Shown in pieces: positions 1 through 11,596 of a stretch of 64,000 nt of DNA (positions are counted from its first letter, which is position 1; each line of letters starts with the position of its first letter). Made by a program: the position numbers and the translations under genes. The notes below the pieces were generated by a model that saw only the letters and a program-made list of their open reading frames with translations, did not search any database and was not told the origin of the DNA. The stretch spans positions 64,388,884 to 64,452,883 of the forward strand of contig NC_083338.1 of assembly GCF_019175385.1 (NCBI RefSeq), written 5' to 3'. Source of the stretch: Lycium barbarum (taxonomy: Eukaryota; Streptophyta; Magnoliopsida; Solanales; Solanaceae).

Positions 1-408
1 GTGAGCAGAGGTCCCGGTCAGTCGAGGCCACCCATACCCCCATGTTCTTACTGTGGAAGACCCCACCCGGGGGAGTGTTATCGCGCTACGGGCGCTTGTT
101 ATTTTTGTGGGAGCCCAGACCATCGAGTCAGAGAGTGCCCACTTAAGGGCAGTTCAGGTTCAGATTCAGTTCAGCCTGTTGGGTCTGTTGCAGGCTCATC
201 TTCTCCTTCGACAGCTATACGCCCCACAGGGCGAGGAGCACGAGCGCCAGCGCCAGCAGGTCGTGGCAGAGGTCGTGGCGCAGCTTCTGGTTACAGCGGT
301 CCTTCGAACCGCGTGTTTGCTTTGACCGGCCGGCAGGACCCAGGAGCGTCTTCGAGCGCACGCCCAGGTACGCCAGCGATTCTTTTTGAGAGATATATGT
401 ATGGATAA
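1..408 (+). pseudogene. N1 gag C-terminal fragment (zinc knuckle)
   Basis: The frame is open from base 1, so the true start is upstream. It encodes two cysteine-histidine knuckles: a CSYCGR..H..EC group and a classical CCHC (C-x2-C-x4-H-x4-C, CYFCGSPDHRVREC). A Gly/Arg-rich stretch and the GPSNRVFAL block follow. These align with residues 380-485 of the N10 Gag. The similarity stops where protease should begin (after about base 360), and the frame ends shortly afterwards. Gag would package element RNA in the cytoplasm. This copy is a C-terminal scrap joined directly to the non-coding 5S-bearing segment, so it is not functional as seen. Confidence 0.85.
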
Positions 409-618
409 GTCTGTATTTTGCTGCATTACGTGATCTTATACGTCTGGGTATTAGAATTAGTAAGGTAAATGTTAACTTGGTAGATACCGAGATTCAAAAG
501 GCGACATGGTAATTGTACGATTTAGCCGGGGATGGGACCCGCTACAAAAAAATTTCCGAAAATTTGCTAAGACCCCGATTTGTCCTAAAATTACGTGACA
601 AAGGTCGTGCGGGGCGAT

Positions 619-721
619 CGACGAAATTATATTAGCCCTAACACGTCAAAACGCATGAAAGTTTCGGAGTTAAGCGTGCTCAAGCCAGAGCAATTCTGGG
701 ATGGGTGACCCCCTGGGAAGT
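619..721 (+). promoter_or_regulatory. 5S rRNA-derived module in N1 internal region
   Basis: From 668 to 721 the sequence matches plant 5S rRNA (recalled, not searched) at about 45 of 54 positions without a gap. The match includes box A (AGTTAAGCGTGCT) and box C (GGATGGGTGACC..CTGGGAAGT). The alignment can be extended back to 619, 5S position 1, at lower identity. It lies on the same strand as the element. The 3' end of 5S beyond AAGT is missing, so it is not an rRNA gene. Box A, intermediate element and box C form the TFIIIA-dependent Pol III promoter in real 5S genes. Whether this copy is transcribed is unknown. Confidence 0.85.
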
Positions 722-1816
722 AATGCAAAGTTTTTCACAAGTGTAGGTATGATGGATATAAATGAAAATTTGGGGTAATCTAAAGGAAAAGAGAATGTGT
801 GGAGTAATTAGTGCCTTTACAGAAGCCACACAGACCGACGCGGATTAAATGGGCAAGAAGGAAAGGTGCGATACCGCTCGGGAAATTGAGCGAATTCGAA
901 TAACTGTCAGAGACGCTCGCCAGTAAGATATTAGTAAATATATCTGTATGTGTGTATGTGTATGTGTTTGTATGTGTGTATGTATGATTTTCGTTTGGTG
1001 CCCATGCGGGTTAAGAGCCGAGTCCCGGCAACTAACGTTGTGATAGACGAAAGGTTTTACTAAACCGAATACATGAAGAGAAGGGGGGGTGAGGACACAA
1101 ATGTTGTCAAGGACCAGAAAAACCCCTATTCCATTATAACTCAGTCTGGTATGACGAGGTCTGAAAACGAAAATGAGTATGGATGGTAGGAAAAAGTCGA
1201 TAAGCGACACGCAAGACGATTTGTGTGATAACTTGGCTACCAGGTTACCAATAAGGGAATTTTCCATATATCGCTGGAGCCTTACTAAGAGTGATCTGAT
1301 TCGGCTTCAGATTCTATCTGTTATACTTCTGCACTTCGATTCTGCTAAGGCTCTGCCTATTACGTCTCTGTACTTCTGAACCCGATTATGTTTCCAACCT
1401 GGTAAATCTTTGTATGTCTGATTCTGAATATGTTTCTGGTTGACACACCTCTGTATGTCTGACTCCGATTACGAATCCGTCCGATATGCTTCTACGCGTC
1501 CGGTCCTAGTTCTGAATCTGTTTGGTATGAAGTGTCTGGTTTGAAGTGGGACTATGATATCGTGGTAGGGAACTCAGCAGTGTCACAAGAAATGATATGG
1601 ACTATGACGTCTGGAAAGCATTTGTCTGTTACAAGAATATAGCTTATGGTTCGAGGATTATGTGGGGTATGAGAAAGTATATTATGAAGGCATTTGAATC
1701 AGTGATGTGAAAAATTACCCCATAATGTTTGTAAAGAAGCCATGTCGGAAAGTCAGTAAAGGACGACTATAAAGAGAACCCTCCCGAAGTAGTATGACGC
1801 CCCATAAGGTCGATTT
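722..1816 (+). other. N1 non-coding internal DNA after the 5S module
   Basis: No gag, pol or other domain is recognisable here. There is a (TG/TATG)-rich stretch at about 945-985 and a G run at 1083-1090. The region corresponds in position to the non-coding part of N8 and N9 downstream of their 5S modules. Confidence 0.6.
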
Positions 1817-1852
1817 AACATTCCAGGACGAATGTTTTAAAGGGGGGGAGGA
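1817..1852 (+). promoter_or_regulatory. N1 hairpin plus polypurine tract
   Basis: An inverted repeat (AACATTCC-AGGA-CGAATGTT, one mismatch) at 1817-1836 is followed by the purine tract AAAGGGGGGGAGGA, which abuts the LTR at 1853. The tract should prime plus-strand DNA synthesis. The same hairpin precedes the tract in N2, N4, N8, N9 and N10. Confidence 0.85.
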
Positions 1853-4094
1853 TGTTACATCCGACATTTTCGCTTATTCAAAAAGATTCAAGACAAATTG
1901 ACGTGTGATGAATAAGGCCACAATTGGACCTTACTTGGTATGAATGTGTAGGTTATGAATTCAATGGTGTGGAATTACGAAAGGTGGCCAAGGGCAAAAT
2001 TGGAATTTTGGAAACTTGTTCCATAAATTACAAAATTAGCCAAGTTGGACTCAAAAAACAATAAGAGAACAAGGCCCAAACTTGGAGGCCCAACCGGCCA
2101 TATTGGCCCAAAATCCATGGCCATAAGTCATGTGATTAGTCACATGACTAGTTAATATAAAGAGGTAATAATACATGTTTATCCAAAGAAGCTTCAAGAA
2201 AAAGAATTAAGAGGAAGAGAAAGAGGCATTTCGGGTTTGAAGGAGAAAAAGAAAGAAAAAGAAAGAAAATTTTTTGAGGCCTAATCTTTGGTTTAAAAAT
2301 CAAGTTCTTGTGGGAATATTACCAAGTGCAAAGCCCTCTACAAGTTGGTATAAGTATTGTGGCAAGAAAGCAATTCTATCCTCCAAGTGAAGAACTTGAA
2401 GAAAGGTGAGGATTTAATGCTTTTGTTATGTTATAAATGGTATATGTATGTTGTAGTATGTGTGAATGAATGAAAAACATGGAAATTTTGTGTGTGGAAA
2501 AATATGCATGTTGGCCGAATACATGTACATGTATTACATGTCTTGGATGATTTGAATTCATGTTGTAATTTAGTTGTAGTATGGTGGAAATTTTATTAGA
2601 AATGGAAGTGGAATGAATTAGTGAAAATTGAAGAATGTAGGAGGTGGCCGTGTGGTATTGTTATGTGTTGATGGAGTATGAATTTGATCTTGTTTGTATG
2701 TTAAGTATGTTATGGTGAAGTGAATGGAAAGATAACAATCTTTATTGTTTTGGAAAAATGGTTATCAAGTTGTTGTAGGAAAGTATGCAACCTTGTTATG
2801 AATTATGTAAAAAATGGAAATGAATGTGTCAAGAGGCAAATTATGATTATTGTTGATGAATTTGGAGGATGGAAATGTATAATGAACTTGTATGTTGAAA
2901 GTTAGGAAAAGATTGGAAAAGTAGTGACTTAATGGAAAGTTTGAATGTTGTGTATCTTATGAATATTATGTGAAAATGGTATGGATGCCTCCGATGTATG
3001 TCGTAATGAATTTGATGGATAATGAATATGAAAATAATAAGTTTGGTTTGGAAATGCAAGTTTGAAACGAAAAAATGTTCCGTTATGTCGAAAGATGGCT
3101 AATGATGCCTTAGTGTATGTTTAATGTCTATTGATGTTTTGATGTCATTCCTGGGTTGTTGTGTTGATGAATTGAGCCGAGCTATGTCTCGGGGATGTCG
3201 TATATACAGAGGAAATGCTGCCGAAATTTCGGTAGGCAAGTATGTGAAAAATTGGAATATGGAAAGAATGAAACTAACAAATGGTAAACTTGACCATTTC
3301 CAGATTTTGGATGAAATTTGGATTGACGCCAAGTAAGAATAAGGCGCCATCGAGGTATGTGAAGCATTTCCCTATGTTCCTAGGCATGTCCTTGATGTGG
3401 TAGGCTCGGCCGCGAGCCTTAAGTACGACTCCGTTCCCCGGAATTCGAGACAGAAAACCGCTCCAATTCCTTCTATTCAATTGAATCTATTTTCTTACAA
3501 ATTGCCTTTAAAGTGATTTTTTGTACAAAACTTCCCTAAACGGAGTCGGAACACTTCCAAACGACTATGGATGACCTCATAAGGTCTATTAGCAATAATT
3601 TACCTATGTAGCCTCGAGTTGGTCCGAGGTGGGCCCACAAGGCCCGATATCTTCTGTAAAATTTTAAATACTTCCGTTTTGGTCCGATTTTCTCTAAAAA
3701 CTTCTGGACTATTATTTTGTGTATAATATGGCTATTTTTGTGTAATTTATACAAATGATTTTTGAACATCTGAGAATCCGATTCTGATGATAACATGTCG
3801 TGCCTTCCCAACTAGGACATAGGCGCGTACTATGCATACTATCTGGATATTCTGATTTTGGCTCGCCGTTTGGCACCCTTCAGTGTGATTGAGTCTGTAT
3901 GTTGAGTCTGTATGTAAGTAGTTTCTCATTTATCGGTTCGTGTCTGTCCCAATGCATTCTTTCACTGCGACCCGGGCCAGGTTCTGTTATCGTGCACATT
4001 TCTCTGCATTGTTCACCGCGTCCCTCGGCGTACGGGCCGGGATCTGTATGTCTGTATGATATTATGATTTGTGTACGGGGTTTGGGTCGTGACA
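1853..4094 (+). repeat. N1 3' LTR (internally deleted)
   Basis: The LTR runs from TGTTACATCC after the polypurine tract to GGGTCGTGACA. It holds the promoter-like palindrome module: a CCGAG..CTCGG stem near 3177-3192 and GCCGAAATTTCGG at about 3220-3232. A splice-donor-like GAGGTATGTG lies near 3352. The CATACTCAGTAC module and the GGGGCCCTGTCC block found near the 3' ends of the other LTRs are missing. The sequence jumps from the GGGCCGGGATC block (about 4035) to the terminal block, so roughly 0.6-1 kb of U5 seems deleted. Confidence 0.75.
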
Positions 4095-4646
4095 TGCGCG
4101 TTCCGCAACAATTTACTATATGATGCTTTATGAGTATGCATGCATGGATCCGCCTTAAGAGGCAAGCAGTTATCGATTATCTCCTTGTACTTACTTTACT
4201 TACTTATTCTTACTTTATTTCTTGATGTATGCCTTACATACTCAGTACAATGCTCGTACTGACATCCTTTTCTTTGGATGCTGTATTCATGCCCACAGGT
4301 AGACGGGAAAGCGGTCCAGACTGATAGGAGTCACTAGCCGAGTTGAAGAGCACTCCATCTTCCGGAGGTGCTAATTGGTTGTTCCTTTTGTGTATATATT
4401 TGTATGTCACTCAATAGAGGCTCGTAGATGCTCGATGTGGGTTGTGTGGTTCCACAACGTGGGTAGTACGCATGTGTATAAGTATATTGAAATATGTTTT
4501 TGTATTAACGCGTTATATTTTTGTAATGAAAAGCAAATCCTCTTTTTAAAGTTAACCGGAAATAGATGAATGGTTGTTAAGTGGGTTTGATAAATGATGG
4601 TGGTTAGCCCCGGGTACCCGTCGCGGCCCCTAGCCGGGTCATGACA
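4095..4646 (+). repeat. N2 5' LTR, 3' portion only
   Basis: This matches about 10359-10926 of the N2 3' LTR with scattered substitutions and one indel of about 14-17 bp. It contains the conserved CATACTCAGTAC...CGTACTGA module near 4238-4265 and ends ATGACA just before the primer site. The first about 2 kb of this LTR should lie left of the window, on the far side of N1. Confidence 0.85.
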
Positions 4647-4650
4647 GAAG

Positions 4651-4662
4651 TGGTATCAGAGC
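4651..4662 (+). promoter_or_regulatory. N2 primer binding site (tRNA-iMet type)
   Basis: TGGTATCAGAGC lies four bases after the end of the 5' LTR. It is complementary to the 3' end of plant initiator tRNA-Met, the usual primer for plant Ty3/gypsy minus-strand synthesis. Confidence 0.9.
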
Positions 4663-4859
4663 AGTTCATCCTAGGAAGTGTCTACGAGCCGTGTCTAGTA
4701 TAGTCTTGTTTATCGGTGTGTTGTGCACCACATCTATAAACAGGAGGCTACCGGGCATTTAGGAAACATGACCATCTTTCTTCTTAATAGATCGTGCGAT
4801 AGAGCTGTGTTATACGACTATCTCTCCCCTAACGGTGCGTTGTCATTTCAGCAAAACCG

Positions 4860-5440
4860 ATGAAGGGAAAAGCTACGACGGCCCAGAAGGGCAAGATGGT
4901 GGTTGAAGAAGGGCTTGATCGAGATCTGTCTACGGATATGGAGGAGGGCGAACCCCAGAATAACGCCCCACTTCGATTTTCCCATACCTCGCCCACTTTT
5001 AAGCATCAGAGGGAAGCCTCGATCTTAGCTCCAGTACCCCCCCGTTCCTTCGCAAGATACCATGGGCCAAGAGATGAGACAGGCCATTCTTTTACTGACT
5101 TAATTGGTAGCCGCTCAGACTCAGCGGCAGAGTGCGAGTCACGATGACAGGGGTTGGAGAAAGGGAGTTAATTCCTTTGGGTCTGACCGTGAGATTAGAG
5201 ATGCACCTCCACAGTTTCCCAGACCCAGATTTGATGGACCTGCTTATTCAAGGTCATCCTAGAGTCTCACAGTTTCTCGTTCTCGGGTTCAGAGTGATTC
5301 CGATCAGACGAGGTCACCAGAACCACGATGTATTCAGTGTCGCAGGTTACATTGGAGACCGTGTCGCCGGGGCTCGGATGTTTGTTATGCCTGTGCTAGG
5401 CCAGGCCATTTAAAGCGAAATTGTCCATCGCTACGTGGTA
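4860..5440 (+). pseudogene. N2 gag relic
   Basis: A start at 4860 (MKGKATTAQKGKM) resembles the N10 Gag start, with its MPPKKATAAQKAK pattern. The frame ends at 5147. In another frame, a zinc knuckle (CYACARPGHLKRNC, C-x2-C-x4-H-x4-C) lies at about 5383-5424 after a C..C pair. The central Gag domain (about residues 126-292 in N10) is missing or unrecognisable, so the gene is shortened as well as frameshifted. It cannot make a working Gag. Confidence 0.75.
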
Positions 5441-7390
5441 AAAGTGAGGTTCGGACTACGGGAATGGTAACGGCCTCTTCATCATCGACACGCCCTCCAA
5501 GGTCCGGGACCACAGGGGCTAGTAAGCAGTGGTAGAGACCGAAGAACGCCTAGTCCAAGCGGATCCCAGCATCATACCCAGGCGTTAGCTGAACGAAGGG
5601 ATCCTCAGTCTTCCCCTAATATTACTCCAGGTATATTGCTAGCACCCTTTTATGATTAATGCGAATACGTGTGCAAATAAGCCATATGGTAAATGTAATG
5701 TGACTGACTAAAAAGGATAACAGGTTGAGTATGCCTGCTTCATGAGGCTACCCTATGTTATGAGCAGGTTTGCAAACGAGATCAAGAAGTGTCACTCTAT
5801 AGGGTGGATTATGATCTGGGTACAATGAGCCGTAACAAGAATTGTTATGTAAAGTATAGCGAGAAGACGCCTAAGGGCATGGATGATATCTTTAGTTGGG
5901 CGTATAAGGCCGAGACTACGGTAAAGATAAATAATGAAAGTAGGATAATTAGTAGGAGGAAGGTCAACGCGATAGGAGCGAGATGGGGGATGATCAGGAC
6001 GGATAGAATTAGTTTTAGGCAGCAAGGGACGGATTGACACAGGTGGTGTATCCTAAAGAACAAAGCGGTACTAAGTTAAGAATATGGTTTCTCATGCGAA
6101 GAGTCAAGGATCGATTATTAAGTGGGAGGAGATAAGATAGCAAAGAGGAAATGTACGTAGTACGAGTGCCTAAAGAATAGTGGCGTGGTAGTTAAAGGAG
6201 AACATACCTCCTACAAATATCCCATACTAAGTTTGAACGAGTGAAGTGAATGAGGTAAAGAGTTGAAGAGGAAATGATGATCATGAGTTATGGGTCTACT
6301 GTACGACGATGAAGCGATGAAGTAGAGTTATAACTAATAATGATAGTGGTACAATGCGGATATGAAATAGGTTCCAAGCGCAAACAAGAGTAAGAGAATA
6401 AGGAGGCATGGGACGCATAAGCGGCGTAAGAGAGACCTAAGCCCTAGGGAAACGAAGATGGTGTTACAAGAAAATTTTGAGCGCCGAAGAAGAGGGCAGG
6501 TGACATTAGATGGGTGCCATGGATAGCTAGACCCACTATTAATGTAAGCATCCCTATGGGGCAGGAAGTTGTCAATCGGAGCAGATTCAGCTACAGACAC
6601 ATAACTACTGGATGAGCTAAGTAACGTACGTTTTTGCTCGGAGTGTTATATCGGGTGCATTTCTTGGTTATAAGACTGTAAGGCGAGTACGATAAGACTC
6701 CACGACTCCACGTATGAATTTTTATAGCCATAGACTGTAGGGGACGGAATAAGTAAGGCGTAGTGTAGCCAGGAGTACGTGGACTCGAGATTTAAAGGTA
6801 CGAGTAAAACCCTTAAAAAAGGGGGAAGCAAATAGAGAGGACACCAGTGTGAAGGTTGAAATGATGAACCCTACGGGAGTATATTGACTAAAAGCGGTAG
6901 AATAAGGACACGCAAAAGCAAGAAGAAAGGGGAAGAAGAAGAGCCGTGAGTCGGCAAAGATAGTAAAACACTGGTGACGGGCAGAGGTGGACCCACAATT
7001 CTCTAAGATTATACCATCTCATCGTCCCTCTAAATTATAAATCTCAGATGAATTTGTAGCGAAGTATAAGGCCGATCTGTGAGACGTTGTGTCCCATAAG
7101 GTCCCAAGTGGCGCAAAACGAGGAATAAAATTGTGAAACTCTAATTGCGTGACATGGTTGGAGGAGAGTTGGAATCAGTTTAGGGAGTACTGATTAGTTA
7201 CTATTACTCTTCCAGCAGAATGGAAACTCTCGTTTCTCTGTCCTTATATTGATTTAATGACTTCCGGGATTGAATACTCTTTTAACCCAAATGAAAATAT
7301 AACCCCGGAGAATGTTGTGAATATAGTGGGTAACGGTAGCCCCAAGAAGAAAGCATGCAGGCCTGAGACACAGAATAATTCATGATATTA
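5441..7390 (+). other. N2 internal region with no recognisable domain
   Basis: This is where protease, RT and RNase H would be expected. I find no conserved motif in any frame; the short frames here have no recognisable similarity. The stretch is rich in purines and stop codons. It may be pol too decayed to recognise, or replacement DNA as in N8 and N9. Confidence 0.5.
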
Positions 7391-8150
7391 ACATGGGTCT
7401 TATTGTAAAGTTACCCCGTTCTCGAGGTAAGGGCATTAGCGAAAAGGTCATTGAGAAGGATATTGACACTTAGATGAATATGACCATGGATATGGCATAC
7501 AGATGAATATGACAATGGATGCGAAGACAGACATGGATAGAGGTATACGGATGGATGGGTACGAATGCGAATCGCGCAAAAAGAGTACGTAATTCGTAGA
7601 TATTTACGCGTCGCCAATGAGACCAAGTGAACACTTAGGAGAGGAGTAAGAGGTAAAGTAAGGGTGATAGAGTCATGATGCCCAGGGTAAGTTGAAAGAG
7701 GGTATATGGTAAACGGAACTGAAATGTCGAGTTGGAATTGCTGTGAGAGACAAATGGAATAATTGTGTGGGTCATAGTATAAGTACAGGTTACATACTCA
7801 GCATAGAAGCCCGAGGATATGACAACCTGCGGGAGCGATAGAATCACGGAATAAAGGGGGAGAGTTAGGTTCCGATGTATTAGATCCTATAAGATCGTAT
7901 GCAACAAGCAAGGTAGCTTATAAATATGTTAGAACTCCCACTAGGAGCATGTCAATAAAATGATGCTCAAATGACAAGAAAGTTGATGTATGAGAAAGTA
8001 CCCTTTGCCACATTAGATAGGTAAGTGTGAGGACTTCGAAATAAGGAGGTGGCTTAAATCAGAGTTTGGTGGCAAAAACAATAATCGGGAAGAAATACTA
8101 GGGAAGCCAAAGTGAATGCGGAAGCCAAGTATCCGCACCTAGTCGACTCT
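7391..8150 (+). pseudogene. N2 pol relic (integrase to chromodomain)
   Basis: Scattered blocks in shifting frames match the N4 integrase. At about 7391-7435 the frame reads INMGLIVKLPRSRGKG, where N4 has INMDFIVGLP; the first catalytic Asp is changed to Gly. Near 7913 is KVAYKYV, at about 8000-8025 a VPFATLDR block of the chromodomain region, and near 8114 EAKYPHL at the Pol C terminus. The distance between blocks is shorter than in an intact pol, and stops interrupt it. It is non-functional. Confidence 0.65.
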
Positions 8151-8334
8151 CCAGGAAAGGTTCATGATGGTATGTATGCTTACTTTTGACTTCTGGGACG
8201 TGTGTGACCATGGATATGTTGGTATTGTGTTATAGCCCTGTGAGGCGAAGATATTATCGGTTATTGTGACAAGTTGGTAGTTCCATACGACAAAGGAAAC
8301 TCCGGCAAAACTTTCTTAGAATCCCCGCTGATTT

Positions 8335-8371
8335 AACATTCGAGGACGAATGTTCCAAAAGGGGGGAAGAA
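8335..8371 (+). promoter_or_regulatory. N2 hairpin plus polypurine tract
   Basis: A perfect 8-bp stem with a 4-nt loop (AACATTCG-AGGA-CGAATGTT, 8335-8354) is followed after two bases by AAAAGGGGGGAAGA. The LTR starts at 8372. Confidence 0.9.
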
Positions 8372-10926
8372 TGTTACACCTCGGAAAAGTCCCCGTACAT
8401 GTACAAGGAATAGAACGACAAGGGTATCAGTGTGGGGTGTTTTACTAAGCAAGGGGTCATTATTCGTGAATTTTTGGAAATGGAAAAGTTGTAGAATTTC
8501 ATGCAGCCCAGTGGTCGTATAGTGATTTACGGCCCGTAAAGTGATTTACGGACCGTAAACCACCATCGTCCTCCAGCCTTTCAAATTCCAACTTTCTGTT
8601 AAAGTGTGGGAATTCTTAAATACGATTTGGAATACGGTCCGTAAACTGGTTTACGGACCGTAAACCTCAATCGTAAACTGCAATATTCTTCAGCCAACTT
8701 CTCTGTTTTGGACATGCTTAAATACGACCAGGGAGGACGGCTCGTAAACCAGTTTATGGCTCGTAAACCAGTTTACGGCTCGTAAACTGTGGTTTACGAC
8801 CACTGTTCACCCCGACTGGAATTCATTAAAGATCAAACTTTGAGTTATTAAAAGGGACCAAAGCCTCATTTTATTTCATTTTTCATCCATACAACCTTCA
8901 AGAACACTCTAGAAGCTCTCCAAATATTCATCCACAAAATTCAAGAGATCAAAGGGAAACCAAGATCATCAACATCTAATTCATGAAAGCAAGTGTATGA
9001 GACTCTATTGGAAGTCATCTTCTTCAAGAAATCTCAAAAGGGTTGAAATAGGGTTTTTGTATAAAAAGAGTATTGTTGCTCAAGGCTTGTTCCACCATCA
9101 TCCAAGGTATGTTTCATGACTATACCATATAGTTCAAGGTATTCGAAGGCTTAGATACTTGAAATGTATAAGAACATAGAAAATGGGCCTTGCATGGGTG
9201 AATAGTGGCACAATTGAATACTAGTTGAATGGAGTCATGAATGTTGATAAGTTACAGTTGTGAATATATTATAAATAACGTATAGACCATGAAATAAGTA
9301 TTATATACGAGAAAACGTGATAACGAGTTATAACCATGGATGTGGAGAAATTGGAGGAAAATGGTAGATTTTTCTCAAAGTGTATAAGTGATGATTGTTG
9401 AAAGTAATATTATGAGTGTCATTACGAATGTATGAGAGTTGAAATTAAACATGGGAAAAGTATTAGAAATGAAGGAAGTGATATCCAATTTTCCTTAGAA
9501 ATAGTAGTCCGTTCTTGTAATTACTTAGCTAACGACGACATGAATTCTCTTGAAGGTATATACGAGTGCATTAAGGGAGAGCGAGCAAGCAATAAGAATT
9601 GTAAACGCCGAAGGTATGTGAGGCTATTCCCTTTCTTTCACAGGCATTATCCTTAGCTTACGATTTCATAAATGCTCCCATATTTTCCTTGCTATCAAAG
9701 GTTAAATAGTCTAAGATTCCGAAGCACGATTTCCTTCTTGATATTCCATAAATGTTTTCCAAAGTACTCCCATTTTCCAAAACCAAAGGTTGTGATTATG
9801 TGAGGTCTTATGATAATGACGAACCATATGTTTTTCAATGACAACGATGATTTCAAAAGTGAAAATATCATTATGATGACTAATTTCTTTTAAGATTCCA
9901 AAAACAAAATACATGGCTTGATGCCTTATGTGATTTACGATCCTATTCTATGTTTTCTCTTAATGCTATTCTTCATTGATAGTCTCACCTTATAATAATT
10001 GTTCCTTCAAGGTGAGACAAAGCGACAATGATTACTCCATAACATAATCGGAGGCTTTCGACCTTACGTCACTCCGACGTACTTACAGCTTTTCCTTGGG
10101 CTCTCATGCATGCTAAGTATATGGTATAAGTATATGATATGTATATGTATTCAGAGGATATGGGGAAGGTGAGGTGCTATAGACGCATAGCCACCTGGTC
10201 AGCTGGCATATCATGATTTCATCCCAGACGCGGGATGCCCGGACGCGGGATAAATGGGTTATGGATCGGGTCGTACGTTCCTCGGCACTAACTTATTATA
10301 TTTATGGATCGGTCCGTACATTCCTCGGCACTAACATATGATGACATATGGATCGGGATGCGCGTTCCGCAGCAATTTACTATATGATGCTTTATGAGTA
10401 TGCATGCATGGATCCGCCTTAAGAGGCAAGCAGTTATCGATTATCTCCTTGTACTTACTTTACTTTCTTATTCTTACTTTATTTCTTGATGTATGTCTTA
10501 CATACTCAGTACAATGCTCGTATTGACATCCTTTTCTTTAGATGCTGTGTTCATGCCCACAGGTCGACGGGAAAGTGGTCCAGACTGATAGGAGCCACTA
10601 GTCAAGCTGAAGAGCACTCCATCTTCCGGAGGTGCTAATTGGTTGTTCCTTTTGTGTATATATTTGTATGTCACTCAATAGAGGCTCGTAGATGCTTGAT
10701 GTGGGTTGTGTGGTTCCACAACGTGGGTAGTACGCATGTGTATAAGTATATTGAAATATGTTTTTGTATTAACGCATTATATTTTTGTAATGAAAAGCAA
10801 ATCCTCTTTTTAAAGTTAACCGGAAATATATGAATGATTGTTAAGTGGGTTAGGTAAATGATAGCACGAGCGGTGCTCGGTGGTTAGCCCCGGGTACCCG
10901 TCGCGGCCCCTAGCCGGGTCGTGACA
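8372..10926 (+). repeat. N2 3' LTR
   Basis: The LTR is about 2.56 kb, from TGTTACACCTCGG to GGGTCGTGACA. It contains a palindrome array (8515-8815), a donor-like AAGGTATGTG near 9610, three imperfect copies of a TATGGATCGGG unit at about 10260-10365, and the CATACTCAGTAC module near 10502. It resembles the N4 LTR at its start and in the palindrome array. Confidence 0.85.
8515..8815 (+). repeat. Palindrome array (TACGGNCCGTA) in N2 LTR
   Basis: Roughly 100-bp imperfect units each carry one or two copies of the palindrome TTTACGGNCCGTAAA or a relative. Clusters lie near 8530, 8632 and 8741. The linker GTAAAGTGATTTACGG separates paired copies. The same array is found in the N4 LTR and the N3 leader. 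Confidence 0.8.
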
Positions 10927-11596
10927 AAAGGATAGATACTTGACCCAATTAATAATGAATCCTATAGGCAAATCTAAGTATATCAAACTTAAACCCTCCT
11001 ATTGGGAATTCAACCAAAAGAACCAAAGTAATTTGAATCAAGTAGAAGACTCAATTGGAAACCACAAATGAGCAATCTAGATGAATTCAATGGATAAGCA
11101 AATTCACTTTGCAACAATGAAATCACACTTAGTGTAGTAACCTAACAATCTATCTAATAACTAAAATCTCTCAATATTTGAGTTCACACAATATCAAAGC
11201 TAAGTCTTCCAAATGGATGACAAAAACTATTTATACTAATGTCTATTACACCAAAAGGCCCTAAAGTGGCTCTTTTACAAAATTACCCACATAGGTCTTC
11301 AATTGCATCCAAAGCCTCATAACTTGCAATTATGACCTCCAATTGCCATTCTAACCCCATAACTTGCAAGTATGACCTCCAATTGCAATCGTAGCCCCAT
11401 AGTTGCACTTTTATCCATTTTGCGCTTCTAGCCACTTTGCGACTCTTCCAATGCCAACTCCCAAACGTTGTAAATTCGCGAAGTCTTCTCTCCCATCTCC
11501 CCCAAGGCATCCCTTTTCATGAACAAGGCTTGCAACTCTTGAAGTTCTCTTGCTTGACTTCTTGTGAAAGGCCTCGTGCTTGTTGGGTCCATATCA
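10927..11596 (-). repeat. N3 3' LTR remnant (left copy)
   Basis: This matches 20998-21664 with about 18 differences by eye. The outer about 90 bp of the LTR are missing because N2 was inserted there; they should lie left of the window. The LTR meets the polypurine tract at 11596/11597. Confidence 0.85.

Larger units (their letters stand above)
1..4094 (+). mobile_element. N1: partial Ty3/gypsy element, right half
   Basis: Only the right side of this element is visible. In order it holds a gag zinc-knuckle scrap, a 5S rRNA-like module, non-coding DNA, a hairpin, a polypurine tract and a 3' LTR. The LTR opens with TGTTACATCC at 1853. It ends at 4094 with GGGTCGTGACA, which matches the LTR ends of N5, N10 and S2. 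From 4095 the sequence matches the inside of the N2 LTR (compare about 10359 onward), so N1 was inserted into the 5' LTR of N2. The target duplication should be TGCGC (4095-4099); its partner lies left of the window. Pol appears to be absent. Confidence 0.85.
4095..10926 (+). mobile_element. N2: decayed Tekay-like element, 5' LTR split by N1
   Basis: The order is 5' LTR remnant (4095-4646), tRNA-iMet primer site, internal region of about 3.7 kb, polypurine tract and 3' LTR (8372-10926). N2 ends with GTCGTGACA at 10926. It sits inside the left LTR of N3, because 10927 onward matches the interior of the N3 right LTR from about 20998. Gag and pol are present only as badly broken relics, yet the two LTR copies differ by only about 20 substitutions plus a few indels over the shared 550 bp (my count). 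Coding capacity was therefore probably lost before this copy moved. Confidence 0.8.

Noticed and set aside
1853..4646. One chimeric LTR shared by two tandem elements
   Set aside because: A complete LTR end (GGGTCGTGACA) occurs at 4094 and the N2 LTR resumes in register at 4095, which fits insertion of N1 better.
4651..4662. tRNA gene at the TGGTATCAGAGC sites
   Set aside because: Only the 12-nt complement of the tRNA 3' end is present; these are primer binding sites.
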